Shown here: positions 1 through 11,134 of the stretch, in pieces
Position numbering within the stretch: position 1 is the first letter of the stretch
Layout: every line of letters begins with the position of its first letter
Assembly (NCBI GenBank): GCA_963555705.1
Contig: OY743170.1
Location: 33,493,362 to 33,557,361 of the forward strand
DNA length: 64,000 nt
Direction: 5' to 3'
From: Ligustrum vulgare
Lineage: Eukaryota > Streptophyta > Magnoliopsida > Lamiales > Oleaceae
Notes under the pieces: model-generated
What the model was told of the DNA's origin: nothing
What the model saw: the letters and a program-made list of their open reading frames with translations, nothing else
Database searches by the model: none
Made by a program: the position numbers and the translations under genes

Positions 1-59
1 GGCATGCATAGGAACCACATCACACATAACATCATCCACATAGCTACCAATAGAAAAAC

Positions 60-1484
60 TCACCAACACCTCCTATTCACCTTAATTTCTCCACTATCAT
101 TTAACCATTGAAGCATATAAGGCTTATGATGTTTTAACAAGGGTAATCCTAATTTTTCAACAAGTGTAGTACTAGCAACATTAGTACAACTACCACCATC
201 AATAATCATACTACATACCTTGTTATTAATGCGACACCGTGTATGGAATATGTTCACCCATTGTTGTTCCAAGTCATCCATGTTGATTTGAGAACTAAGA
301 GCTCGCCTTGCCACTAATAACTCGCCATACTCCCCGGATAACACATCCTCATCATTATATACTTCCTCCAACGCCGGCATATCGCTATAATCCTCTTCTT
401 CACTATCACTCTCACTCTCCATGGTTCCATCCTTTCGCACAAGTATTACTCGCCTATTAGGACATTGAGATGCCACATGTCCTCTTCCCAAACATTTGAA
501 GCATTAAATTTCTCTACTCCTAGATGGTTGAGGTTCCACCTTAGGTGCAAGTTTGCTAGCATGCTCCTCCTTCCCTTTTGGTGCCTCAAACTTCCCTTTA
601 GAAACAGCTCCATCTCCTTTGTTTTTCCACTTCGGCTTCCAAGAAGAATTAGAACCCGACAGATACCTTGTCATCCCTTTTTTCTTCAATTGCTTCTCCA
701 CCTTTATAGCCATGTATAACATATCTTCCATCTCCAAATAATGTTGTAGTTCAACCACATTAGCTATATCCGTATTCAACCCATTCAAAAATCGAGTCAT
801 AGTAGCCTCTCTATCCTCATCTACATTAGCTCTAATCATCAACATCTCCATCCCCTTATGATAATCCTCCACACTCTTAGATCCTTGGTATAGACTTTAT
901 AATTTTTGATGAAGCTCCCGATGGTAATGACTAGGAACGAACCTCTTTCTCATGATAGCTTTTAATTCATCCCAAGTATTAACGGCCCTCTCGCGATTCC
1001 TCCTCCTAGAAGTTACCAATTGATCCCACCAAGTAATGACGTAATAGGAGAATTCAAGTACAGCTACCTTAACCTTTTTCTCTTCCGAATAAGTGTAGCA
1101 ATTGAAAATCAACTCCATCTTCTTTTCCCACTCCAAGTATGCTTCCGGATCACTCTTACCTTTGAATGATGGAATTGTCATTTTAATGTTGCTCATACTA
1201 CCATCCATTCTATCCCCAACAAGATCTCTATCCCTCCTTCCATGCCTAACTCCTCTATCCACAATTGCTCCATCGTCAAAATCACTATCTTCTTCATTCT
1301 CATTAACTCCCTCTACTCTACGACCTCGCTCACCTTTCCTACGGGCATTAGGCACTTCCCAAGGTTGTTCAAGTCTTTCTAACCTGCCTAACACATCCCC
1401 AAACAACCGCTCAAACCGTTGTACCATCTCATCCGTCATGTTGGCTCGATTGTTATTTTTTGTAGTAGAAGATTGTTCAGACAT
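60..1484 (-). pseudogene. gag and protease start of element A1 (pseudogene)
   Basis: Translation from 1484 gives a gypsy Gag: an N-terminal acidic/basic region, a Retrotrans_gag core (around 1130-900) and a long basic linker. The zinc knuckle (CFKCLGRGHVASQC) lies near 460-505, and the protease begins with the IIDGGSCTN motif near 190-215. Three defects are visible against A2: TAA at 897-899 where A2 has CAA, TAA at 504-506 where A2 has CAA, and a one-base deletion of a G near 69-75 that ends the frame at 60. All pieces before the deletion lie in one frame. Gag packages element RNA; protease cleaves the polyprotein. The continuation into pol lies outside the window. Confidence 0.9.
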
Positions 1485-1803
1485 CCTATACTAAGTAAAT
1501 TTTATGCCTCACGTGTTTTTTTTTTCACTCGTGTATCACTCAATTTGGCTTTTACCCTCTATTGATCTCACCTCTCTCGCATTTTTCTACTCAATGACTT
1601 TCACCCCAATTGCTTCAAAGAACGAATCCGAACTCAAACAAGTTTAAACTCCAATGACTTAAACCGAGTATGAGTGAGAATTTATTAACTTGTTGGAAAA
1701 CTCGAAGAAGATCTTGAGAGAATGAAATTTAACTCTATAAAGGACTTGAAACTTTTATGGGAAGGAAGATTGATTCAAGAAGGTAATTCTTGAAATCAAA
1801 TAA

Positions 1804-1846
<43 letters not shown>

Positions 1847-2070
1847 AAATTTTCGGTTTTTAATTTTTTTTTTTTTGAAAATTCAACTAAGAGAATAACG
1901 AAACAAACGAAACTTTATTTGAATACCAAACGAATGAAATAACGACTTCTGAATTTTTTTTGTGACACTTTTTGGATTAAATACTCAAGAACTTGAAGAA
2001 CACGAAGAAGAAGATTAAGAAAACTCAAGAAAACAAAACAAAGATATAACCTTGATTTTTGGAACCTAAG

Positions 2071-2081
2071 TTCTGATACCA
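2071..2081 (-). other. Primer binding site of element A1
   Basis: On the minus strand TGGTATCAGAA follows the LTR end by two bases. This matches the 3' end of initiator tRNA-Met apart from the last base. Confidence 0.75.
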
Positions 2082-2083
2082 AA

Positions 2084-2948
2084 TTATGCAAACCACGTAA
2101 CAATTGTAGCTACGCAACCCACAAAATATTGAATCGACCCAAGAACGCCAAAGAACCACGATTTATGGATCCAATTAAAATTAATTGAACCAAGCAACCA
2201 ATACAATCACAGAGATATATTGACCTCTTGATCACAAACAATATTAATTCTCACCGAGATTTGAACAAATAAGATTAACTCGCAAGTTCGAATTGTATTC
2301 AATGAAGAATAGAGTTTGAAAGCATATTTGCCTTACAATAATGTCAATAATAGTCTAACTAGTAATGAAAATTACATCCCTATAAATAGGGTCAAAATCT
2401 GGCTTTAGGAGCTCTAATTTAAGTAGAAAAGAAATTGCTCAAATATGCAAAGAAACAAAAATAACAGAAAATAAGGATTTTATGTGTTTTGATAGTTACG
2501 GCCATAACTACTTCCTTTACGGCCGTAACTGGGTTACTGATTCACACTTATGGGCGTGACACCATGACTTACGGCCGTAAGTCCAAAATTTCCAAAACCC
2601 AGTTTTTGAGCGGTGACTTCATTACGGCCGTAATTTCCAATTCCTCGCATTTTCAATTTCAGCAGTGGACTCGTTACGGCCGTAAGAAATATATGTTACG
2701 GCCGTAACTCTGAAACTTCACAACTTCCTTCGACGGCTTGAATGAGGTTGATTCACTCATCGTCTTGGCTAGGTCCCAACATAGAACTTGTTTCTTTTGA
2801 TGACACGAACATTATTTTGGCCATTATTTCTTGTACTAGCTCGTCTATCGCTTCGTTGGCCCTCCTCGTTTGCAATCGAGTCATCGGTCCTCCTTTGATC
2901 ATCAAGGGATCTTTGCGCAGGCTTGTACTCGTGATCTGGATCACATCA
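2084..2948 (-). repeat. LTR of element A1 (865 bp)
   Basis: On the minus strand it starts TGATGTGATCCAG and ends TTTGCATAA, matching both LTRs of A2 (end TTTGCATCA). It holds about six copies of the palindrome TTACGGCCGTAA or one-base variants (2500-2710). Its first 200 bases stay open in the frame that encodes the pol C-terminus in A2 (63 codons from 2944). A 272-bp piece (2677-2948) recurs at 11135-11406. Confidence 0.85.
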
Positions 2949-3050
2949 ATATCTTACTCACTGAGCAAGTGTATGCTCATCTAAAGTTATCTAACTTTTC
3001 AGGTAACTATTGATATAAGATGGATTGACGGGAATCTTCAGATAGCTTGA
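2949..3050 (+). repeat. Fragment of an older gypsy LTR, first copy
   Basis: About 100 bp identical to 11407-11508, where it abuts element B. Its continuation after B is 19805-20012, which ends in a CGGGGCGTAACA LTR terminus followed by a decayed primer site. The last five bases, CTTGA, match B's target duplication. Confidence 0.6.
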
Positions 3051-3207
3051 TGATAAGTGTATTTTATACACTTATTTCTATCCTAAAAGTATGATTTTAT
3101 ATGTTTGTTTTAGAATATTTGCTATTTATTTTGTGTTATTTGTTATATTTCAGAAATAATCTCAAAGTCGAGAAAACAAAGGAATTGAAGCTAAAATTGA
3201 GCAATTG
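3051..3207 (+). repeat. First 157 bp of LTR B (truncated copy)
   Basis: Starts TGATAAGTGTATTTTATACA and matches 11509-11665 over its full length, then breaks off abruptly into LTR C at 3208. Because it follows the same CTTGA flank as the complete element B, it is a duplicate of that insertion site rather than an independent insertion. Confidence 0.85.
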
Positions 3208-6200
3208 CGATCCAGAATTTTTATGCAATAAATAATTATTTTAATATTTAGAAAATCGTGTCGCTACTATTTCATTTATTATTTTGAAGTTAACGCCGCG
3301 ACGGATTCGTCTAGCCAAGTCAAGAAATATCGAATTTGTTCGATTTTAAATTAAAATCTGAATTTCTAAAATTATATTATTTTAATTATTTATTTAAAGT
3401 ATTATTTTCAAAATCATTTTTCAGTCCAAAATATATCAGTTTTAAATACTTTTCTTGATCGAAGTTAGTCCAATATTTATCAAAATTGTATCATGAACCC
3501 ACATATTTTTCTTCCTTCTTTATTACTCTTTCCACCTCAATATACCATAATCAAAGCATCTTCATCATATCATTACACCTAACAAAGAACACCACTACCA
3601 ATTAATCAAAGCTATCACAATTCAATCCTACCCCATGTGTATACTAAACATAATGATGAATTACCCATATTCCACCCTTTTCATACCTAACTATTCATCA
3701 TTTTTCCTAAATTTATACGTTCTCCATCTCCTCACAATACACACAACAAACTACCAGTCCACTGCCCCAAAATCACTATCACACAACTCAGAGAAATCAA
3801 TTCACAGCTCAATTCATAAAGCCATGGTTCCGCAGCCACTGCCACAAATAAACCACCATCTCCAAATCCAAACCGTCACACCACCACTGTTCCATCGCCA
3901 ATCATCATCATCAATTCTGTTTCCATCTCCAGTCACCAATTCAACCACTGCAGTCACTCGAAAACCACCACCGGAAATCATCACCACCCAATTCTCCTGC
4001 AACTCCATCACCCAAACCAACATTCGCCTGAACCAAACCAACTGCAAGCACAGTCCTACCATCACTGCCGAATCTTAATCTCATCACGCCACCAACCTCC
4101 ATCAGCACCGGCATCATCTCCACACCCAAACCACAACCTCCACCACCATCGCACACGGACACAACCGTCATCAATACAAACCACTACTACCCAATCCCAA
4201 AGTAAAACCCAAAAACTGAGAGGAATCAAAGCCCAGAACCTTACCTTGATTCGACCTAGCTCTGGCCTGATTTTCACCGGTTGTACCGCCGATTCTCCGC
4301 AGCCCAAAACTGCCACTTTTTGCCTCGGCTCAACCATCAATCTTGCACCCAAATTTCACAATAACCTAGTCTACAACACCCCTGCCACTCGCCGCACCTT
4401 ACGCCGGCGATTTCGTCTGCGAAACCGCCGGTCAGACACCATAGTTCACGAAGCCGCCAGCGTCGCTCTCTCCGATCTCTCTCTTGACTAGTTGAAATGG
4501 AAAGAGAGAGAGAGAAAAATATTTTAAATATATTTTGAGTTTCAGAAATTGCAACTTTAGTCCCTGAAGTTTCTAAGTCTTTCAAATCAGCCCTGATTGT
4601 TTTAAAACCTATCAATTCAGTCCTTAAGTTTTTTTAAATGATTTTAATCAGCCCTTTCATTTTCAAAATCTGATCACTTCAGTCCCTGCTGATTTACTTT
4701 TAAGCTCAAATTTCAAAAGTATTCATTTGAATCCCTCAACTATCAAAAGTATCTACTTTAGTCTCTCAACTTTCAAAAGTATTCATTTTAATCCCTGAAC
4801 TTTCAAAAGTATTCATTTTAGTCCCTCAACTTTCAAAACATCAATTTTAGTCCTCAAAATTATAATTTATCATTTTGAACTATATATTCGATAGACTAAA
4901 TTGACTTATTGGCTAAGATGAAGCGTACGGAGAATTTAAAGAAATTGAAGTCATTCCCGCTCAACTTTGCACTCGTCGGATTTGAGGTAGACTCGCACTT
5001 ATTAATTGATTTAAATTATGATTTCATATAAATGTCATGTGACTTGTGAAAGTCAATTTTTAAGAAAAACAAGTATGTTTTTATGAAAGGTAAATATACC
5101 TTATGTTTTTATGAAAAGTAAGTATACCCTATGTTTTTACGATAATGTTTTATATGTTTTGGATCATTGCTATGCACATAAGAATTCTTACCACCTAAGT
5201 TCGGTAGAATTCTGTGTCTCCATAAGTTTATGAGGATTTACCACCTAAGTTCGGTAAAATTCCTGTCTTTCCATATGTTTATGAGGATTTACCACCTAAG
5301 TTCGGTAAAATTCCTGTCGCGTATGTTTATGAGGATTTCGATCCTATCTTATGTTATGATGGAAATGATCCCTATGAATTTCATGAATTATGTTTTGGTA
5401 TACTTACTGTTATTATGATCTTACTGTTATTATGACTTACTACATAAGAATTCTTACCACCTAAGTTCGGTAAAATTCTTATGTTTATGAGGATTTCGAT
5501 ATTATCCTATGTTATGATGAAAACTTACTGTTATTATGATTTTACTGCATAAGAATTCTTGCCACCTAAGTTCGGTAAAGTTCTTGTGTCTATTTATGTT
5601 TATGAGGATTTCAATCCTATCTTATGTTATGCTTTCAAAAGAAATTATGCTTGGCATAATTAAAATGTTTTTATAAGTATATAGTTTTCAAAGAGCTATT
5701 TTCAAAGAGCCTATGATTTGCAAAATATGTCCCGTGCTGTAATGCACAATATGAGTTTTATCAAGAGCAGTTTTATAAAGAAGCTCTATCAATGCCCGTT
5801 TTATAAAGAGCCGGGATTTATGTGTTTAATCATCTTATAAATTAAATTAATTTGCGATGAGTCTACTGAGTATTTCCCCCATGAAATACTCACCCTACTT
5901 TTTAACAGTTTTGCAGATTTCGGAGACGGTGGCGAGCGATGAATGATGGTGGCAATAATCGTTGAACGGTTGAAAGTTTGACGTTAATGATTTCCGTATT
6001 TTCCAAATAATCGAATAATTTAGAGAAGTTCATTTATTTGAGAAATTATGATATTGGCAATTTCTTTACAATATTAATGGTTCGATTTACTATTTCAAAT
6101 GGTTTCATAAATGTTTTCAATTTTAGCGGCCATTACAGTTTATTTAATGTTGCCAAAAATGAATTTCAATTATTTCTTCCGCAAAAATATTATTCGAAAA

Positions 6201-6255
6201 AATTTAGACAGAAAATGACGTAGTGAATCGGGTATACGGAACTCGGGGCGCTACA
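3208..6255 (+). repeat. 5'-truncated gypsy LTR C, first copy
   Basis: Ends in GGAACTCGGGGCGCTACA and is followed by a tRNA-Met primer site at 6259. This supports a plus-strand 5' LTR. A full LTR of this type should open with the complementary TGTAGCGCCCCG; that is absent at 3208, so the start is lost. From 4410 on it is matched by 9289-11134 with equal length (1,846 bp) and only one difference found by eye (5128 C, 10007 T). Several short ORFs at 3635-4615 lie in the LTR and show no protein family. Confidence 0.75.
5180..5600 (+). repeat. Interspersed short repeats inside LTR C
   Basis: Five copies of CCACCTAAGTTCGGTA with flanking AATTC and TTATGAGGATTT, at about 5190, 5240, 5291, 5457 and 5561. 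Spacings are unequal (about 50, 50, 165 and 105 bp). The same five recur in the second LTR copy at 10069-10460. Confidence 0.85.
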
Positions 6256-7140
6256 AGTTGGTATCAGAGCTAGTCTGCGTTTCTGTAGACTGGTAAAATT
6301 TTCAAAAAGAATTTTCAAGAAATATTTTCCATTTTAAGATTTTTATTGATGAAGATTGCCACTGCCATCATTCGTTCCACCAACTCCGAGGTAAAGAAGT
6401 TTATGATGTTTAAAGTTATTTCAGTATTTCGAATACTCATTTTATTGATTTATGAGAAAGAATGAAGAGTATTTCGGATACTTATGATTTATGAGAAATA
6501 AGAATGTATTTCTTCGAAAATATTGATGTTGTTATGCTTTGTCATAACTTATATGCTTTAATGTATGATTATGAGAAATTTTTTAAGAAAGAAAACGAGT
6601 GTTGAGCATAATGGGAACAATATGATTTTATTGAAAATTAAGTAATGGATATTATGTTGAGTAAATGAATTATGCCTCTATGTTGAAGAGAAATTTATTA
6701 TGAAGTTTGGCTTTGTGAATAAATTTTGGGAATATGATTTATGGCATATATTTATAAGTATGAGTAACTTTTGAGCCAATTAAGGTATGGAAGGAAGTGA
6801 TATTGTGATATTGAAAAATATGATTTGAAATTGTTATGTTGAGGAATTATGAATTGAATTATGAGATATTTTGATGATATTGAAGTGTTGGAATCATTTT
6901 CAATATTTTTAGATCGTTGTGATCAAATGTGGAGTTATTTATTATTGTGAGTTATGAAGTATGCTTATGGTTTGGATAAGTCCAAATTACAAGGGAGACT
7001 CTATCCAGAATTTTATCATTTGGAATTAAGAGCATAATATGATAAGCATCCACTAAAGGAATTAAGGTTAGACATGCAAGATCATTTACATCACAAACGA
7101 GATTTAGTAGATGATAGCAGAGATTTTATTATTTTCTCAT
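6256..7140 (+). mobile_element. Leader of element C, no coding capacity seen
   Basis: AT-rich and without a convincing ORF. It includes AAGTCCAAATTACAAGGGAG (about 6979), a motif similar to one at 61760 in the Ulp1-type locus and typical of gypsy leaders. The expected gag-pol never follows: the segment runs into the antisense LOG cassette. Confidence 0.55.
6259..6270 (+). other. Primer binding site of element C
   Basis: TGGTATCAGAGC, a perfect match to the 3' end of initiator tRNA-Met, three bases after the LTR end. Confidence 0.8.
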
Positions 7141-7230
7141 AAGGAGAACACACAAGAGTCACACTGGAAAGGAATACATGAAACACACGAAAGCATAAGA
7201 GAAAAACATGGAAAGATCCTCAGAATGAGA

Positions 7231-7457
7231 GATGTGTTTCCGGAGTAGCCGTATCCTACCACCTCTGATCTTTTGAGGAAATAAAGAAACCTTCAAAGAG
7301 GTGTGTTTCGAGAGTAAGAATACTCCGTAATCTACCACCTGGAATCTTTGAAGTACACACAAGATTTAAACATTAAGGAAATCCTAGTAAATGGAGGGGT
7401 GTCTCGAGAGTGAGAATACTCCGTACTCTACCCCCACCTATTCTAAGATTCAAAGAG
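7231..7457 (-). repeat. Three degenerate ~80-bp repeats just 3' of the LOG gene
   Basis: On the minus strand the core GGTGG..GTAGA.TACGGAGTATTCT.ACTCTCGA.ACAC recurs three times (about 7393-7440, 7298-7345, 7231-7270, in order of decreasing similarity). The unit contains CTCGAGA-like inverted symmetry. The repeats start immediately after the LOG stop codon. Function unknown. Confidence 0.6.
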
Positions 7458-8103
7458 TTAAGTTTACATTAACCGGACTCCATTTTCGCTTGATTCCCCT
7501 TCCTTGCGACCAATCTATCTTAACTCCTGCTGGATCTTGTATTGAGATATATGACTGCAGCTTATCCAGTAGTTCATCAATAGTAGGAGCAGAAATAAGA
7601 AGCCTTCTGGAAAATGGAGAGATGAATCCCTGTTCCACAGCATAATCAAGAAAGGTTAACAAACCATCAAAGAAATTGTTAACATTCAGAAGCCCAATAG
7701 GCTTAGTATGGAGATCTAGTTGAGCCCACGAGGTAATGTTAAAGATTTCTTCTAAGGTACCAAAACCTCCGGGCAGGGCTATAAAGGCATCAGAACCATA
7801 TAGCATACAAGTTATGCGTTCATGGATGGATAAGGTTTGAACTTCATGCCCTCGTGTTTTGCCTGCAACATCTACCAAAGGGACAGGTATGACACCGATT
7901 ACTTTTGATTTCTCTGCAAGAGCAGATTGGGAAACACAACCCATTAGACCACTGCTACCACCCCCATATACAAGAGTGATACCTTTTTCCCCCAGTTTCT
8001 TTCCAAGATCTACAGCCGCTTCTAGATAACCGAAGCCTTTCCCTACTTTTGATCCACAAAATACACAAATAGTTTTGATCTGTCGAAGTTTTGGTGCTTC
8101 CAT
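7450..8103 (-). CDS. LOG-family cytokinin riboside 5'-monophosphate phosphoribohydrolase, single uninterrupted ORF
   Basis: The 217-residue ORF has the lysine-decarboxylase-like Rossmann fold of plant LOG enzymes: a glycine loop GGGSSGLMG at residues 47-55, HERITCM at 94-100 and the signature PGGFGTLEE at 111-119. The family's catalytic Arg (R96) and Glu (E119) are present. LOG enzymes release active cytokinin base from its nucleoside monophosphate in the cytosol. The ORF has no stop or frameshift and ends in VNVNLTL. Most plant LOG genes have several introns; this one has none, which suggests a retrocopy or captured cDNA. It lies antisense inside element C. A CTTTAAATAG TATA-like box lies about 75 bp upstream. 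Whether it is expressed cannot be seen. Confidence 0.88.
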   Translation of the reverse strand: MEAPKLRQIKTICVFCGSKVGKGFGYLEAAVDLGKKLGEKGITLVYGGGSSGLMGCVSQSALAEKSKVIGVIPVPLVDVAGKTRGHEVQTLSIHERITCMLYGSDAFIALPGGFGTLEEIFNITSWAQLDLHTKPIGLLNVNNFFDGLLTFLDYAVEQGFISPFSRRLLISAPTIDELLDKLQSYISIQDPAGVKIDWSQGRGIKRKWSPVNVNLTL

Positions 8104-8167
8104 CTTTGATAGTAAAGAAAGGAAAACTTACGAAGAAGATGTGATTTTGGGATGCCTGAACTATGAA

Positions 8168-8182
8168 ATATGTTTGGCTATT
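8168..8182 (-). promoter_or_regulatory. TATA-like element upstream of the LOG ORF
   Basis: On the minus strand GGCTTTAAATAGCC stands about 70-80 bp before the LOG ATG, with a purine-rich leader between. The neighbouring gene has a similar CTTTTAAATAG box, so both genes may share promoter ancestry. No transcription data. Confidence 0.45.
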
Positions 8183-8403
8183 TAAAGCCGGAAAAATTTA
8201 CTGTTTTTGATTGATTCTGAAAAAGTAAAGATTTACTTTTGACAAAATCAGCCCACTTTTGAATATTTTTATCGTATCGAGGCTGTCACCTTTCGGTGAT
8301 TTAATATTTTATTTCCAGCTTTATCAAACCTCGAGAAAAGGAAAATATATTTTATTTTCAAAACGCGTGAAAGAAAGCAGCAAAATATTTTAAAAGATTT
8401 ACC

Positions 8404-8970
8404 TTATATCATTGCTGAACTGCCAGAAGCCTCATTTTGTAAAACAGACTGGCAAACAGGATCTTTCGATATTATATTTTGGAGACTATAACGATTTTTG
8501 TCCTCGTTAAACTGAGCGTATAAGGAGAGAAGTTCACGTTGTACATAACCACTTGGGTGCGTCTCAAGAGTCAGTCGAATATCATCCAAAGACTCCTTAC
8601 TCAGTCCACCCTTTATGAATTCGATTTTATCATCCCGATTAGTAGAAGAATATCCTACTGATTTGCAACGAGTATTACAGTTCCAACGAGCACATTTGTA
8701 GCAACCACCCAGTCTTTTTGCTCTTCGTTTCTTTGCAAACGTGCTTTTGCCTAAACCAGGCATGTGCTTTGGAAATGTTGATGGTAATTCACCAGATAGT
8801 CGAACCTTTGCTTCTATCAACCAGCGAACATCTTCTGGAACATCATGAGCCATTAGCAACCTCAATCTTTCGAGCCTTATTTTATAGATCTTTCTCAGAT
8901 CATTCATAGGAAGACTGGAATAATATTTGCGAATGTTAGAAAGGATGATATCCATTGTTTGATGATTCAA
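8404..8970 (-). CDS. Putative endogenised betaflexivirus-like cysteine-rich nucleic-acid-binding protein
   Basis: A 188-residue intact ORF. After an N-terminal region of about 70 residues without recognised family come an arginine/lysine stretch KKRRAKR (80-86) and four cysteines at 90, 93, 98 and 102. The order basic patch then small zinc-finger-like cysteine cluster, and the residues around it, resemble the small nucleic-acid-binding proteins encoded at the 3' end of Betaflexiviridae (vitivirus, carlavirus and relatives). Those are shorter, roughly 90-140 residues. Met6 is an alternative start. It is co-oriented with the LOG gene 300 bp downstream and lies antisense in element C. A host zinc-finger protein is the main alternative. 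Viral ancestry is inferred from motif layout only. Confidence 0.5.
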   Translation of the reverse strand: MNHQTMDIILSNIRKYYSSLPMNDLRKIYKIRLERLRLLMAHDVPEDVRWLIEAKVRLSGELPSTFPKHMPGLGKSTFAKKRRAKRLGGCYKCARWNCNTRCKSVGYSSTNRDDKIEFIKGGLSKESLDDIRLTLETHPSGYVQRELLSLYAQFNEDKNRYSLQNIISKDPVCQSVLQNEASGSSAMI

Positions 8971-8982
8971 CCTCTTCCCAGC

Positions 8983-8998
8983 ATGAACTATTTAAAAG
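8983..8998 (-). promoter_or_regulatory. TATA-like element upstream of the cysteine-rich ORF
   Basis: On the minus strand CGCTTTTAAATAGTTC lies about 15-25 bp before the first ATG. That is short for a TATA-to-ATG distance, so the true start may be Met6 or the box may be fortuitous. Confidence 0.35.
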
Positions 8999-9288
8999 CG
9001 CAAAGGATCTGAGTGAATCCGCGTGATGTTGTGACCAGCAAGAAAGCGCAGGATTATTTTAATGAAAAGAGGAGACAAGAAGTAATGCGCTGTTAAATTT
9101 TATCGATAAAGGAGATTTGATTGGAGATTTGGAATATTTTCTTGGATTATGGGTACTGATATTTTGTTTTAATAATGATAATCTTGGTATAGTGTGATGA
9201 TACGTGGAAAGTAAAATGAGTACCGTATTGAATCAGAATTCATACGTATATACAAGTGAAAGAAATACTTTGCAGGAAATATGGTGAC

Positions 9289-11134
9289 ATTTCGTCTGCG
9301 AAACCGCCGGTCAGACACCATAGTTCACGAAGCCGCCAGCGTCGCTCTCTCCGATCTCTCTCTTGACTAGTTGAAATGGAAAGAGAGAGAGAGAAAAATA
9401 TTTTAAATATATTTTGAGTTTCAGAAATTGCAACTTTAGTCCCTGAAGTTTCTAAGTCTTTCAAATCAGCCCTGATTGTTTTAAAACCTATCAATTCAGT
9501 CCTTAAGTTTTTTTAAATGATTTTAATCAGCCCTTTCATTTTCAAAATCTGATCACTTCAGTCCCTGCTGATTTACTTTTAAGCTCAAATTTCAAAAGTA
9601 TTCATTTGAATCCCTCAACTATCAAAAGTATCTACTTTAGTCTCTCAACTTTCAAAAGTATTCATTTTAATCCCTGAACTTTCAAAAGTATTCATTTTAG
9701 TCCCTCAACTTTCAAAACATCAATTTTAGTCCTCAAAATTATAATTTATCATTTTGAACTATATATTCGATAGACTAAATTGACTTATTGGCTAAGATGA
9801 AGCGTACGGAGAATTTAAAGAAATTGAAGTCATTCCCGCTCAACTTTGCACTCGTCGGATTTGAGGTAGACTCGCACTTATTAATTGATTTAAATTATGA
9901 TTTCATATAAATGTCATGTGACTTGTGAAAGTCAATTTTTAAGAAAAACAAGTATGTTTTTATGAAAGGTAAATATACCTTATGTTTTTATGAAAAGTAA
10001 GTATACTCTATGTTTTTACGATAATGTTTTATATGTTTTGGATCATTGCTATGCACATAAGAATTCTTACCACCTAAGTTCGGTAGAATTCTGTGTCTCC
10101 ATAAGTTTATGAGGATTTACCACCTAAGTTCGGTAAAATTCCTGTCTTTCCATATGTTTATGAGGATTTACCACCTAAGTTCGGTAAAATTCCTGTCGCG
10201 TATGTTTATGAGGATTTCGATCCTATCTTATGTTATGATGGAAATGATCCCTATGAATTTCATGAATTATGTTTTGGTATACTTACTGTTATTATGATCT
10301 TACTGTTATTATGACTTACTACATAAGAATTCTTACCACCTAAGTTCGGTAAAATTCTTATGTTTATGAGGATTTCGATATTATCCTATGTTATGATGAA
10401 AACTTACTGTTATTATGATTTTACTGCATAAGAATTCTTGCCACCTAAGTTCGGTAAAGTTCTTGTGTCTATTTATGTTTATGAGGATTTCAATCCTATC
10501 TTATGTTATGCTTTCAAAAGAAATTATGCTTGGCATAATTAAAATGTTTTTATAAGTATATAGTTTTCAAAGAGCTATTTTCAAAGAGCCTATGATTTGC
10601 AAAATATGTCCCGTGCTGTAATGCACAATATGAGTTTTATCAAGAGCAGTTTTATAAAGAAGCTCTATCAATGCCCGTTTTATAAAGAGCCGGGATTTAT
10701 GTGTTTAATCATCTTATAAATTAAATTAATTTGCGATGAGTCTACTGAGTATTTCCCCCATGAAATACTCACCCTACTTTTTAACAGTTTTGCAGATTTC
10801 GGAGACGGTGGCGAGCGATGAATGATGGTGGCAATAATCGTTGAACGGTTGAAAGTTTGACGTTAATGATTTCCGTATTTTCCAAATAATCGAATAATTT
10901 AGAGAAGTTCATTTATTTGAGAAATTATGATATTGGCAATTTCTTTACAATATTAATGGTTCGATTTACTATTTCAAATGGTTTCATAAATGTTTTCAAT
11001 TTTAGCGGCCATTACAGTTTATTTAATGTTGCCAAAAATGAATTTCAATTATTTCTTCCGCAAAAATATTATTCGAAAAAATTTAGACAGAAAATGACGT
11101 AGTGAATCGGGTATACGGAACTCGGGGCGCTACA
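9289..11134 (+). repeat. LTR C, second copy, more heavily 5'-truncated
   Basis: Matches 4410-6255 without length change and ends in the same GGGGCGCTACA terminus. It joins the LOG cassette at 9288/9289 and resumes LTR A sequence (CGGCCGTAAG) at 11135. As the downstream LTR of element C it lacks the region corresponding to 3208-4409. Confidence 0.85.

Larger units (their letters stand above)
1..2948 (-). mobile_element. Ty3/gypsy retrotransposon A1, 5' half, truncated by window edge
   Basis: Reading on the minus strand: an LTR (2948 to 2084), a tRNA-Met-type primer binding site, a leader, then gag and the start of protease running off the window at position 1. The encoded protein is closely similar to that of element A2 at 28388-34935, so both belong to one family. 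The coding part is broken by two nonsense codons and a frameshift, so this copy is not autonomous. The lineage may be CRM-like, because in A2 the pol frame runs into the LTR, but that rests on architecture only. Confidence 0.9.

Noticed and set aside
3635..4615. Cluster of ORFs of 77-147 residues on both strands
   Set aside because: They lie inside LTR C in low-complexity CA-rich sequence, overlap each other on both strands, and match no family.
5180..5600. Regular short repeats resembling a CRISPR array
   Set aside because: Spacings are unequal, flanks are related, and the block lies in a eukaryotic LTR.
6259..6270. tRNA-Met gene fragments at TGGTATCAGAGC sites
   Set aside because: Only the short 3'-complementary stretch is present, always next to an LTR end or viral ORF; these are primer sites.
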